The notes under the pieces: generated by a model
Databases searched by the model: none
What the model was told of the DNA's origin: nothing
Seen by the model: the letters and a program-made list of their open reading frames with translations, nothing else
Assembly: GCF_001881565.1 (NCBI RefSeq)
Contig: NZ_MPDJ01000004.1
Coordinates: 598,272-662,271 of the forward strand
Direction of reading: 5' to 3'
Length of the DNA stretch: 64,000 bases
Source: Eisenbergiella tayi
GTDB taxonomy: Bacteria; Bacillota; Clostridia; Lachnospirales; Lachnospiraceae
Position numbers and translations under genes: made by a program
Part shown: positions 40,830 through 48,920 of the stretch, piece by piece
How positions within the stretch are numbered: the stretch's first letter is position 1
Layout of the letters: the number at the start of each line of letters is the position of its first letter

Positions 40830-43634
40830 ATGTCGGATAATTTGAACTACCAACAGCTGAGCAGTGAATATAACCTGCTTATGAATGTTTTGGAGGTTAG
40901 CGTCAGCAAGCATTTGGCGGACGAACATTTCACATGTATTTGGGCAAATGACTATTATTATCAGATGATTCGCTATTCCAAAGAGGAATATGAAGCCCGT
41001 TTCCACAACCATCCGGATGAGTTTTTTGCCAATAATCCGGAAGGGTGGCAGATAATAACGGAAAAGGTCAGGGCCTCCATAGCCAACCGGGAAAACAGCT
41101 GCACGGCATATATTCCCATGCTCTACCCCAACGGGGAAAAGTACTGGGTAAAGCTAAAGTCTGTTTACACCGATGAATACATAGACGGCTGCCGCGTTTC
41201 TTATACCACTATGACGGATATCACGGAAATGATGCAGACGCGCATGGAAAAAGAGCAGCATTTCCAGCGGGTTTTTGAACAGGTAAGCCAGGAACAGGAT
41301 ATGCTGATGAGCGCCCTGAATGTCAGCGTCAGCAAGCATCTGATGGACGAGCATTTCACCTGTATCAGGGCAAATGAATTTTACTACCGGCTGATTGGCT
41401 ATACGAAAGAAGAATGCCATTCCATATTCCATGACCATGTGGATGAATTTTTTGCAAATAATCCGGACAGCTGGAATATCCTGCATAAAAAAATCGAAGC
41501 TACGATTGCAGATAATGATGACAGCTACAGTGCTTTTCTTCCCATGTACTATCCCAACGGCTCCGTCTATTGGGTTAAACTGGTGGGCTTTTTCACGGAT
41601 GAATACATTGACGGCAGGCAGGTTACCTACGCCACCATGGTAAATGTAACCGACATGCTGCAGATACAAAAGGAACGCACCATTGCCTATGACAACATTC
41701 CCGGGTTTATCGTAAAATACCGGGTTACCCCCGATTCCCTTTTAATGCTGGAAGCCAGCGACCGGATCGGGAACTTATTTGATGTGCAAGATCCGTCCTC
41801 CACCGATCCTCTCCGCGTACTGGCGCCGGAAAGCCGGGAATTAATGCAGGAACAATTTTCTCATCTGCGCAGCAGGGAGCATTTTGAGGCAACCCTGCAT
41901 ATGAAGGACAAATCCGATCATGATCGCTGGTTTCAGGCCAGCTTTTCCTGCATAGACACGATCGCTGCCGATCCTGTCTATCTGACGGTTTTTATCGACA
42001 TTACCGATGTCACCGTACTGCGTGAACTCAGATGTAAGCTGGAAGAACGCACGGAAATGCTTAACAATGCGCTGGATAAGGCGGAAAAAGCAAACCTTGC
42101 GAAATCAGACTTTCTCTCCCGCATGAGCCATGATATCCGTACCCCTATGAACGCTATTGTTGGCATGACAAAAATCGCTTTTTCCCATATAAAGGAGCCG
42201 GAAAAAATGGAGGACTGTCTGAAGAAAATTGAGCTTTCAAGCCAGCATCTGCTGAGCCTGATCAATGATGTCCTGGATATGTCCAAAATCGAAAGCGGAA
42301 AAATTACGCCCAATATCGGCCCCATGCTTCTGACTGAGCTGATAGAGAATGTGGTCACCATCATGCAGCCTGATATTAAGGCCAAAAACCAGCAGTTCTC
42401 AGTCCGCCTGCAAAACGTAATACATGAAAATATCTACTGTGATGCGCTGCGGCTCAGACAGGCTTTTATCAATATCCTCTCCAATGCCTGCAAATTCACA
42501 CCCGTGGGAGGTTCTATTGCCATGGATATTGAGGAATGCGCCGCAGAGGAGGCCGATCGCGCCGTTTATACTTTTACCTTTGCCGACACAGGAATCGGAA
42601 TCAATCCGGAGTTTGTCGATAAAATATTTGATGCGTTTTCCCGTGAGTATGACAGCCGAATGGAACAGGCTGAAGGCACCGGTCTTGGAATGGCTATAAC
42701 GAAGAAAGTCATGGATATGCTGGGCGGTACTGTCTCTGTGGAAAGTCAGGTGGGCAGAGGAACGACCTTTACCGTAGTGCTTCCTGTCCGGGTAGGCCGA
42801 ATAACACCGGCAGGCATACAGCTCCCCCACGCCAGAGTGTTGATTGCCGATGCGGACAGGGAGGTTTGTGAAAGCAGCTCCCGTTTTTTAGGAGAATGCG
42901 GAATTTCCGCGGACTGGGCGGTCTCCGGACATGAAGCTTTATCCAAAGCAGAGGAAGCCCACGCAAGCGGCAGGGATTACAGGGCCGTCATATTGGATGG
43001 GCAGCTTACGGATATCAGCGGTGTGGATACGGCCCGGCTCATTCGGGAAAAAACCGGGGATGCCTCGCCAATATTAGCTATATCGGCCTATGATTGGTCA
43101 GACATAGAACCGGAGGCAAAAGCCGCAGGAGTCCGTGGCTTTCTGCAAAAACCTCTCTTTCGCTCCACTCTTGCCGCCAGCCTGAAAAAATATCTGCTGG
43201 ATCAGGACGCGGATCAGACAGAGGATGTACAAAAGCAGAACTTTGATTTTACAGGAAAAACATTTTTGCTGGCAGATGACAATGAGCTGAACCGTGAAAT
43301 TGCGGAAGTGCTTCTCACATCCACCGGAGCCGTCATAGACTCTGTCTGCAACGGGCTCCAGTGTGTTGAAAAATTCACGGGATCTCCGGAGGGCTATTAT
43401 GATCTGATTCTGATGGATATCCAAATGCCGCAGATGAACGGTTATACCGCCACGCAGAAAATACGGGAGCTATCCCGTTCCGATGCCCGGACAGTGCCCA
43501 TTTTAGCCATGACGGCGGATGCTTTTTCAGAAGATATCGAAGCGGCAATGGCGGTTGGAATGAACGCTCATTTGGCAAAGCCGCTGGATATAAACCTTGT
43601 TATCCGTACGATTTCCAGATTTCTGAATCGATAA
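40830..43634 (+). CDS. hybrid sensor histidine kinase with three PAS domains and two receivers
   Basis: A 934-residue soluble hybrid kinase. Two PAS domains (about residues 15-130 and 155-285) are near-copies: both contain VSVSKHL-x-DEHFTCI-x-AN-(D/E)-(Y/F)YY and the DEFFANNP and YPNG-x-x-YWVKL blocks. A third PAS-like region spans about 285-400. A coiled linker leads to the HisKA domain (FLSRMSHDIRTPMNAIVGMT), the ATPase domain (NILSNACKFTPVGGS; FADTGIGI; GTGLGMAI), REC1 (AVILDGQLTDISG) and REC2 (DLILMDIQMPQMNG). No membrane segment is present, so it senses a cytosolic signal. GAGGAGG supports the ATG. Its only upstream neighbours are the inversion segment and the recombinase, so expression is probably phase-variable. 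Confidence 0.88.
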   Translation: MSDNLNYQQLSSEYNLLMNVLEVSVSKHLADEHFTCIWANDYYYQMIRYSKEEYEARFHNHPDEFFANNPEGWQIITEKVRASIANRENSCTAYIPMLYPNGEKYWVKLKSVYTDEYIDGCRVSYTTMTDITEMMQTRMEKEQHFQRVFEQVSQEQDMLMSALNVSVSKHLMDEHFTCIRANEFYYRLIGYTKEECHSIFHDHVDEFFANNPDSWNILHKKIEATIADNDDSYSAFLPMYYPNGSVYWVKLVGFFTDEYIDGRQVTYATMVNVTDMLQIQKERTIAYDNIPGFIVKYRVTPDSLLMLEASDRIGNLFDVQDPSSTDPLRVLAPESRELMQEQFSHLRSREHFEATLHMKDKSDHDRWFQASFSCIDTIAADPVYLTVFIDITDVTVLRELRCKLEERTEMLNNALDKAEKANLAKSDFLSRMSHDIRTPMNAIVGMTKIAFSHIKEPEKMEDCLKKIELSSQHLLSLINDVLDMSKIESGKITPNIGPMLLTELIENVVTIMQPDIKAKNQQFSVRLQNVIHENIYCDALRLRQAFINILSNACKFTPVGGSIAMDIEECAAEEADRAVYTFTFADTGIGINPEFVDKIFDAFSREYDSRMEQAEGTGLGMAITKKVMDMLGGTVSVESQVGRGTTFTVVLPVRVGRITPAGIQLPHARVLIADADREVCESSSRFLGECGISADWAVSGHEALSKAEEAHASGRDYRAVILDGQLTDISGVDTARLIREKTGDASPILAISAYDWSDIEPEAKAAGVRGFLQKPLFRSTLAASLKKYLLDQDADQTEDVQKQNFDFTGKTFLLADDNELNREIAEVLLTSTGAVIDSVCNGLQCVEKFTGSPEGYYDLILMDIQMPQMNGYTATQKIRELSRSDARTVPILAMTADAFSEDIEAAMAVGMNAHLAKPLDINLVIRTISRFLNR

Positions 43635-43670
43635 GAAGCGGCCTTGTTCAGCCGGAAAATATTATTTTTA

Positions 43671-43719
43671 AAGAGCTGATAATTCATTATGCAAAATGTG
43701 ATTATCAGCTCTTTTTTTC
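43671..43719 (+). terminator. intrinsic terminator after the hybrid kinase
   Basis: AAGAGCTGATAAT, a 17-base loop and ATTATCAGCTCTTTTTTT form a 13-bp perfect stem with a T-run, 37 bases after the stop. Confidence 0.93.
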
Positions 43720-43801
43720 TTCACCGGCGGTAAGATGCTTTATTCCGGTATAAGATGCTTCCCTGAAGGGCAAAGCGCACGTTTTTTCCAAAGTAATATG
43801 C

Positions 43802-43807
43802 TATACT
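43802..43807 (+). promoter_or_regulatory. extended -10 promoter of the LytTR/DUF3021/GNAT operon
   Basis: TGC-TATACT (43799-43807) is an extended -10 element 33 bp upstream of the LytTR start; the -35 (about 43779) is poor. Confidence 0.5.
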
Positions 43808-43839
43808 ATCTTTAGAACATATATACAGGAGGTATCTTA

Positions 43840-44283
43840 ATGAGAGTGGAAATTAAAGTGGAACCGGACTGCAGGGATCCATATGCCGTTCTGCATATCG
43901 CCAGGCTTACACCCTCCCTGCAGACTGCTGTAAGCTTTCTGGAAAGGGAGGGGGATGAAATCCTTTTTTCCGCCCAGCGGGATGGAAAAACCTATCTTCT
44001 GGATCCGGATACCATAGACCTGATCCGCACGGAAGGCCGGGAGCTTGTTCTTTATGACAGGCAGAAAAAACGGTTTCTTCTCAGCAGGCCGCTGTATGAG
44101 CTGGAAAAGCAGCTCGGCAGCAGTTTTGTAAGGATTTCCAAATCAGCCATCGTCAATATACGGCAGATCAGCCATGTAGAGGCCTCCTTTAACGGTACCA
44201 TGGAGCTGGTGATGAAAAATGGTGCGGAGGAAGTGATAACCAGAAGCTACCGGAAACAATTCAAAGAACGATTGGGGGTATGA
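43840..44283 (+). CDS. LytTR-domain transcriptional regulator
   Basis: A 147-residue DNA-binding protein. The N-terminal half (RVEIKVEPDCRDPYAVLHIA) is a short regulatory region; residues 50-147 are a LytTR domain (EILFSAQRDGKTYLLDPDTI ... SSFVRISKSAIVNIRQISHV ... NGTMELVMKNGAEEVITRSY). No receiver domain is present. AGGAGG lies eight bases before ATG. It overlaps the downstream DUF3021 gene by four bases. Stand-alone LytTR regulators paired with DUF3021 membrane proteins form a known type of inhibitor-controlled regulatory unit in Firmicutes, the DUF3021 protein probably holding the regulator in check. Confidence 0.85.
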   Translation: MRVEIKVEPDCRDPYAVLHIARLTPSLQTAVSFLEREGDEILFSAQRDGKTYLLDPDTIDLIRTEGRELVLYDRQKKRFLLSRPLYELEKQLGSSFVRISKSAIVNIRQISHVEASFNGTMELVMKNGAEEVITRSYRKQFKERLGV

Positions 44284-44738
44284 ATATGAAAAAAACAATG
44301 ATTAAAGCAGTTAAATATTTATATTGGGGAATTTCCTGGGGCTGTACCTTTTTTGTCCTAATATGCCTCGTACTTTATCTTATGGGCGGAAGCGCTTATC
44401 TGGAGCAAATCATGGAGCAGTTTCCCAAACAGGCATTAGGTTCCGTTATCGTAGGAATCGCATGCGGAAGCACAAGTATTGTATATACCATGGAAAAGCT
44501 TTCCCGCAGCCTTCAGATTCTGATTCATTTCACGGTGGGCCTGGGAGTCTATTTTCTTACCGCCCTTTATCTGGAATGGATCCCCAGGCAGTTAAGCTGG
44601 AGCCTTGCCGCCTTTTTTGCCGTCGGGATCCTGAGTTTTATCGTGATATGGGCGCTCTTCTATCTCTATAATAAAAATGAGGCCCAAAAATGGAATCAAC
44701 GGCTGAAAGAACTGGAAAAGGAAGGCAGAGAGGTATAA
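44280..44738 (+). CDS. DUF3021 membrane protein (LytTR partner)
   Basis: A 152-residue protein with four transmembrane helices (about 15-36, 58-76, 82-102 and 110-131: WGISWGCTFFVLICLVLYLM; FPKQALGSVIVGIACGSTSI; ILIHFTVGLGVYFLTALYLE; SLAAFFAVGILSFIVIWALF) and a charged C-terminal helix (KNEAQKWNQRLKELEKEGRE). It starts within the LytTR stop (ATGA) and ends two bases before the acetyltransferase start. A cytoplasmic-tail interaction with the LytTR regulator is the expected role. Confidence 0.82.
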   Translation: MNMKKTMIKAVKYLYWGISWGCTFFVLICLVLYLMGGSAYLEQIMEQFPKQALGSVIVGIACGSTSIVYTMEKLSRSLQILIHFTVGLGVYFLTALYLEWIPRQLSWSLAAFFAVGILSFIVIWALFYLYNKNEAQKWNQRLKELEKEGREV

Positions 44739-44740
44739 AC

Positions 44741-45613
44741 ATGAACTGGCATTTAGAAAAAAAGGTACGTAATAATCCTGCGGCAAGAAAAGCATTTAAT
44801 GAACTGGCGATACAGGTTTTTCAGCTTTCCTTTGAAAGCTGGTATGAAAACGGCTACTGGACGGATGCCTACATCCCCTATACCCTTATGGACGGGGATA
44901 CAGCCGCTGCCAATATTTCCGTAAACACAATGAAAACAATCTGGAACGGGCAAATAAAAAATTATATCCAGCTTGGTACGGTAATGACAGCCCCGTCCTG
45001 CCGGAAGCAGGGGCTGTCACGCTTTCTGCTGGAGGAAATAAAGAAAGACTGGGAAGGGCGCTGTGACGGTATGTATCTCTTTGCCAACAACACCGTTCTT
45101 GACTTCTATCCCAGATTTGGATTCAGCAGGCAGGAACAGTATCAGTGCAGCCTCCCTGTCCTCCCCCAAAAAGGAGTGATACGGAAACTCTCCATGGACA
45201 AACCGGAAGATCGCCGTATATTGAAAGAGCATTACCAAATGTCCAATCCGTTCTCGCTTCTGCCCATGCTGGATAACTATCCGCTTTTAATGTTCTATCT
45301 TCGTTCCTTCCTTAAAGACTGTGTTTATTATCTGCCAAAATACGATGCTGTTGCCGTTGTGGAAAAGGCAGAGGAAGAAAATACCATGATCTGCCATGAT
45401 ATTTTCTGCAGAGCAGATGTAAATTTCCGGGAGATTCTGAATTTTCTGTCTTTCCCGGATACAAAAAGGGTCATTCTTGAATTTACTCCAAAAGAGACCA
45501 CAGACTGCGTACAGACTCCTCTGGATGATGACGGCACTCTGTTCTTCCTTACAAAAGAAGACAATCCGTTTCAGCAGCAAAAGCTGCGCTTCCCCGGATT
45601 GTCCCATGCATAA
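44741..45613 (+). CDS. GNAT-family N-acetyltransferase
   Basis: A 290-residue acetyltransferase. The GNAT acetyl-CoA block lies at about residues 70-125 (YIQLGTVMTAPSCRKQGLSR, then FLLEEI, with the R/Q-x-x-G-x-(G/A)-like KQGLSR loop; YLFANNTVLDFYPRFGFSRQ). The C-terminal ~150 residues are an added domain. The start MNWHLEKKV at 44741 follows GAGAGG; a longer frame begins inside the DUF3021 gene. It closes the LytTR operon and is followed by a terminator. Its substrate is unknown. Confidence 0.75.
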   Translation: MNWHLEKKVRNNPAARKAFNELAIQVFQLSFESWYENGYWTDAYIPYTLMDGDTAAANISVNTMKTIWNGQIKNYIQLGTVMTAPSCRKQGLSRFLLEEIKKDWEGRCDGMYLFANNTVLDFYPRFGFSRQEQYQCSLPVLPQKGVIRKLSMDKPEDRRILKEHYQMSNPFSLLPMLDNYPLLMFYLRSFLKDCVYYLPKYDAVAVVEKAEEENTMICHDIFCRADVNFREILNFLSFPDTKRVILEFTPKETTDCVQTPLDDDGTLFFLTKEDNPFQQQKLRFPGLSHA

Positions 45614-45639
45614 CGGTGCCTCGGCGCCGTTTTCTTTAT
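45612..45639 (+). terminator. terminator of the LytTR/DUF3021/GNAT operon
   Basis: AACGGTGCC-TC-GGCGCCGTTTTCTTTATTT, a compact GC stem with a T-rich tail, right at the stop codon. Confidence 0.75.
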
Positions 45640-45652
45640 TTATATGGCGGCT

Positions 45653-47047
45653 TTACCTCCAGTTTTTCCGAAGTCCCTTGGGATAATGGTTTTTCATAAT
45701 CCCTCCTGCCAGTTTTCCCCATCCGATACTGTAGCCGTCAACAGTTATCAGATACCAGCCCTTTTCACCGGTTAAAGGAAACGTTTCCCCGTTCAGCCAG
45801 GCAAATGCAGGGCCGTAATCTTTGTTTTCTTCCCCGGAAACCAGTTCCGCAGACAGACATACCTCATCTGGCTTCAGGGCCAGCGCCAGCGCATGCGACG
45901 GCTCAAACCTGTTCTTTTTCATCGTCCCCAGATGCAGTCCGGGCCGCAGCACCTTCAGCCCCTTCAGGGAAGGCATTCCCGGAGGGAGCAAATAAAGCTG
46001 TTCACCGAAGAAAAGATAATTGCCTCCCTGCCAGCCTTTCAGGGATTGTGATGCAAACGTGAGGAATTCCCCGCATTCTTTTTCTGAAGCCCCTCTGTTT
46101 CCGTCCTTCCGGAGCGGTAAAGAAGAGATATCCGAAAGTGTCCCTTCTTTTCTCAGGACTGCCAGAAAATGTCCTTCTCCCTTCAGCTTATGAGGCCACA
46201 GCCGCATGGTAGCCTCTATTCCCGGAGCAGGCTCCGGTATCCAGTCCGGCCTTCCCGGGGAAAAGCATTCCGGCTTCCCGGGCTTCACTATGGAAAACGC
46301 CGGATACCGCTTCAGGAAACGGCTGATTGTCCCTTCATTTTCCTGCGGGGCAAAGGTACACGTAGAGTATACCAGCAGCCCTCCATTTTGCAGCATCTGC
46401 GCGGCGCTGTCCAGAATGGTATCCTGCCTCTCCGCGCACAGCTCCACATTCTCAGGGCTCCATTCCCCGCAGGCCTCTTCGTTCTTCCGGAACATTCCTT
46501 CTCCCGAGCAGGGCGCATCTACCAGGACTTTATCAAAAAAACCGGCAAACCGTTCCGCCAGCCTCTCCGGCGTCTCATTGGTCACCACCGCATTCCGGAT
46601 TCCCATACGCTCTATGTTTTCCGACAGGATCCTGGCTCTGGCCGGATGGATTTCATTACACACCAGAATTCCCTGCCCCTTCATGGCCGCCGCCAGCTGG
46701 GTACTCTTTCCTCCGGGCGCGGCACACAGATCCAGAATGCGCTCTCCCGGACGGGCATCGGCAAATGCCGCCGGGGCCATTGCACTGGGCTCCTGTATAT
46801 AATAAACACCGGCCTCATGAAGAGGATGCCTGCCCGGCTGCGCCGTCCCCTCATAATAAAAACCCGTTTCCGTCCATGGCACCGGACTGAGCGAAAAAGG
46901 CGCTTTCTTCAAAAACCCCTCTGTTTCCGCCTTAAGTGTATTGATCCGAAGCCCCTGATGCCGCTCTTCCCTGAGCGTCTCATAAAAAGCTTCATATTCC
47001 TCTCCAAGCATTTCCTGCATTCGTATGATAAACTTCTCCGGAAACAT
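45653..47047 (-). CDS. 16S rRNA m5C methyltransferase-like (RsmF/NOL1-NOP2-Sun family)
   Basis: A 464-residue RNA cytosine-C5 methyltransferase. Residues 85-290 form the SAM domain: ILDLCAAPGGKSTQLAAAMK, VCNEIHPARARILSENIERM, and the catalytic LVDAPCSGEGMFRKNEEACG plus VYSTCTFAPQENEGT (two cysteines). The C-terminal ~170 residues (KDYGPAFAWLNGETFPLTGE, WYLITVDGYSIGWGKLAGGI) match the RNA-binding domains typical of RsmF/YebU. It should methylate a cytosine in 16S rRNA. The exact position is not predictable. It is convergent with the acetyltransferase operon. Confidence 0.82.
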   Translation of the reverse strand: MFPEKFIIRMQEMLGEEYEAFYETLREERHQGLRINTLKAETEGFLKKAPFSLSPVPWTETGFYYEGTAQPGRHPLHEAGVYYIQEPSAMAPAAFADARPGERILDLCAAPGGKSTQLAAAMKGQGILVCNEIHPARARILSENIERMGIRNAVVTNETPERLAERFAGFFDKVLVDAPCSGEGMFRKNEEACGEWSPENVELCAERQDTILDSAAQMLQNGGLLVYSTCTFAPQENEGTISRFLKRYPAFSIVKPGKPECFSPGRPDWIPEPAPGIEATMRLWPHKLKGEGHFLAVLRKEGTLSDISSLPLRKDGNRGASEKECGEFLTFASQSLKGWQGGNYLFFGEQLYLLPPGMPSLKGLKVLRPGLHLGTMKKNRFEPSHALALALKPDEVCLSAELVSGEENKDYGPAFAWLNGETFPLTGEKGWYLITVDGYSIGWGKLAGGIMKNHYPKGLRKNWR

Positions 47048-47120
47048 ATTTTCGTTCCTTTCCTTCGTATAATCTCCAAAAGAAACTTTATCAGATTTTC
47101 ATTTCAAATTCCAGTAGAAA

Positions 47121-47813
47121 TTACAATACAAATAAAAGGAACAGCAAAACATAGGTCCATTTCAGGTTTCTGTTCAGCAACAGATAAAGAGAACCGAACA
47201 AAAGGCCAATCACCACGCCTTCCAGGCCTATAGCCAGGTTACCTTTGGTGAAAATATGGGCAAGTCCCCAGGTCAGCCCCAAAATAATGCCCCCATAAGG
47301 TATTTTCCTGTTTTTAAACCAGGTTTCAAAGGCAATCTGGGCAAATACAAGAATCAGGGTGAAAAGAGCGGTTTCGAACATATAGTATATGTATTGGAAA
47401 AGGAACAAAAGCGGCCCGCGGCTCTTCCATTCCATATAAACCTTAAAGCCTCCCCAATCCATGACGGAGGTGATGATTTTGCAGGCTGACCCTGCGATCA
47501 CAAGCCCCCATTGCCAGAGCTTTACCGACCGGAGGCTTTCTGTGCCGTCCCCGTCACGTTTTATCAGCTTCAGACCATAATTTTTATCCGCCGACCAAAG
47601 CAGATAGCCCGCCACGCTTCCCCATATAATACATGTGATGCACCAGTGCAGCACCGACTGCCAGGTATTCCACTGTTCCATTGTTCTTCCATAAATCATA
47701 GGTTCCAGCCAGAAAGCCAGAAGTACCTCCAGGCCGAGACCCGCAAAAGCATCCAGACTCAGACTTAATATGAGCCATCCTTTTTTTCTTTCAGTCATCC
47801 TTTTTTTCATCAT
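47121..47813 (-). CDS. multi-pass membrane protein, CPBP-like without the glutamate motif
   Basis: A 230-residue protein with six or seven hydrophobic segments. The last third (PYGGIILGLTWGLAHIFTKG, then NLAIGLEGVVIGLLFGSLYL) resembles the second half of CPBP (CAAX-type) membrane peptidases, including a His in WGLAHIF. The essential EExxxR motif is missing, so protease activity is doubtful. It overlaps the upstream DUF3021 gene by 23 bp and thus belongs to the second LytTR operon. Possible functions include immunity or membrane stress response, by analogy with CPBP proteins. Confidence 0.65.
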   Translation of the reverse strand: MMKKRMTERKKGWLILSLSLDAFAGLGLEVLLAFWLEPMIYGRTMEQWNTWQSVLHWCITCIIWGSVAGYLLWSADKNYGLKLIKRDGDGTESLRSVKLWQWGLVIAGSACKIITSVMDWGGFKVYMEWKSRGPLLFLFQYIYYMFETALFTLILVFAQIAFETWFKNRKIPYGGIILGLTWGLAHIFTKGNLAIGLEGVVIGLLFGSLYLLLNRNLKWTYVLLFLLFVL

Positions 47814-48231
47814 TATCCGTTCTTAACTCCTCAAGAATTTTATTTGCTTTTTTGATTTCTCTGAAAAGGGACATATAATAGATCCCTGCCAGAATAATAT
47901 AGGGGATTGTAAAAGATAAAAACATATCCCGGTAAGCATGTTTCCCTAAAACACCGAAATGTCCGTATATCCACAGGAAAAGCATAATGGCGCCCAAAAT
48001 CACCAGATATTGCCCCAGAATCACCAGAGGCAGCGGAAATCTGTCCAGCCTGTAATGCTGGGATAAAACAAAGGTGGCCGCAAGGGAAACTACAAACATG
48101 AAAATAAAATTCATTTGATCTATTCCCCATTTGTAATGCGTGAAAGCCTCCAGGAGGATTTTCCCGATGGAAAGCATAGCATACACTTCACAAACAGTAG
48201 CAAAGTAATTTTTTCTGTCAATTATTTTCAT
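47791..48231 (-). CDS. DUF3021 membrane protein (second LytTR partner)
   Basis: A 146-residue protein with four hydrophobic helices (YAMLSIGKILLEAF; MNFIFMFVVSLAATFVLSQH; LPLVILGQYLVILGAIMLFL; MFLSFTIPYIILAGIYYMSL) and a charged C-terminal helix (REIKKANKILEELRTDNDEK). It overlaps the LytTR gene upstream by four bases and the CPBP-like gene downstream by 23. This copy is mirrored relative to the pair at 43840-44738. Confidence 0.78.
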   Translation of the reverse strand: MKIIDRKNYFATVCEVYAMLSIGKILLEAFTHYKWGIDQMNFIFMFVVSLAATFVLSQHYRLDRFPLPLVILGQYLVILGAIMLFLWIYGHFGVLGKHAYRDMFLSFTIPYIILAGIYYMSLFREIKKANKILEELRTDNDEKKDD

Positions 48232-48677
48232 TTCTGCATTCTCCTTTCTTTGATGAACTGAAGAAATTCGTTTTTATACGACCGGTTCAGCACTACCTTT
48301 TCCCCATTATCCAAAAGCAGCTGCATCCGCATATTCATATCCGCCGTCAGCTGACGAACCTTGTAAACATTCACCGCCGCTGATTTGCTGATACGCACGA
48401 ATCCCAGAGAGCCAAACCGCTCCACCGCGGACTGTATGCCAATCTCCACCTGGTATACCTCTTCCTTCAGACAGGCGAAGCATTTCCGGTCCACTGTCTC
48501 AAAATAATAAATTTCCTCCGGAGACAGACAGGCCTGCACTCCCTCCCGTTTTCCCCAAAGCGTGTTTCCGCTTTCCGTCAAAGCCAGGATTCTCCTGATT
48601 TCATCATTATATTCCCTGTAATGGACGTCCACATAATCTTCTTCAAGCCCGGGCTCCCGGAACTGATTGACCTTCAT
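48228..48677 (-). CDS. LytTR-domain transcriptional regulator (second pair)
   Basis: A 149-residue regulator. Residues 45-149 are the LytTR domain (IYYFETVDRKCFACLKEEVY ... FGSLGFVRISKSAAVNVYKV ... NMRMQLLLDNGEKVVLNRSY). The N-terminal region (PGLEEDYVDVHYREYNDEIR) resembles that of the first copy only loosely. It is the first gene of an operon with DUF3021 and CPBP-like proteins. A separate target from the first pair is likely, given the divergence. Confidence 0.83.
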   Translation of the reverse strand: MKVNQFREPGLEEDYVDVHYREYNDEIRRILALTESGNTLWGKREGVQACLSPEEIYYFETVDRKCFACLKEEVYQVEIGIQSAVERFGSLGFVRISKSAAVNVYKVRQLTADMNMRMQLLLDNGEKVVLNRSYKNEFLQFIKERRMQK

Positions 48678-48828
48678 ACTGTTTCCACCTTTGTTTCAAT
48701 TCTGCCGGCTACCCTATGATTATAGCAGACACTTTCGTTCCTGCAATACCGTAATGCGCAAACTGCATCTCAGAGTGCGCGATCTACATTCTGCTGCAGG
48801 AACCAAATCTGTTTTTCCTGCCTTCTCA

Positions 48829-48907
48829 CAAAAAAAGACCGGGGCAAGCCTCCGGAGGTTCCCGAGCCCATACGGGCGGGAAGCCATCCGGATTTCCTCA
48901 GTCTTTT
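48829..48907 (-). terminator. long terminator hairpin after the GLUG surface protein
   Basis: Minus strand AAAAGAC ... GTCTTTTTTT encloses a GC-rich nested stem (CCGGATGGCTTCCCG against CGGGAACCTCCGG). It lies 14 bp past the stop of the leftward gene at 48921. Confidence 0.82.
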
Positions 48908-48920
48908 CCGGCTTATGATT

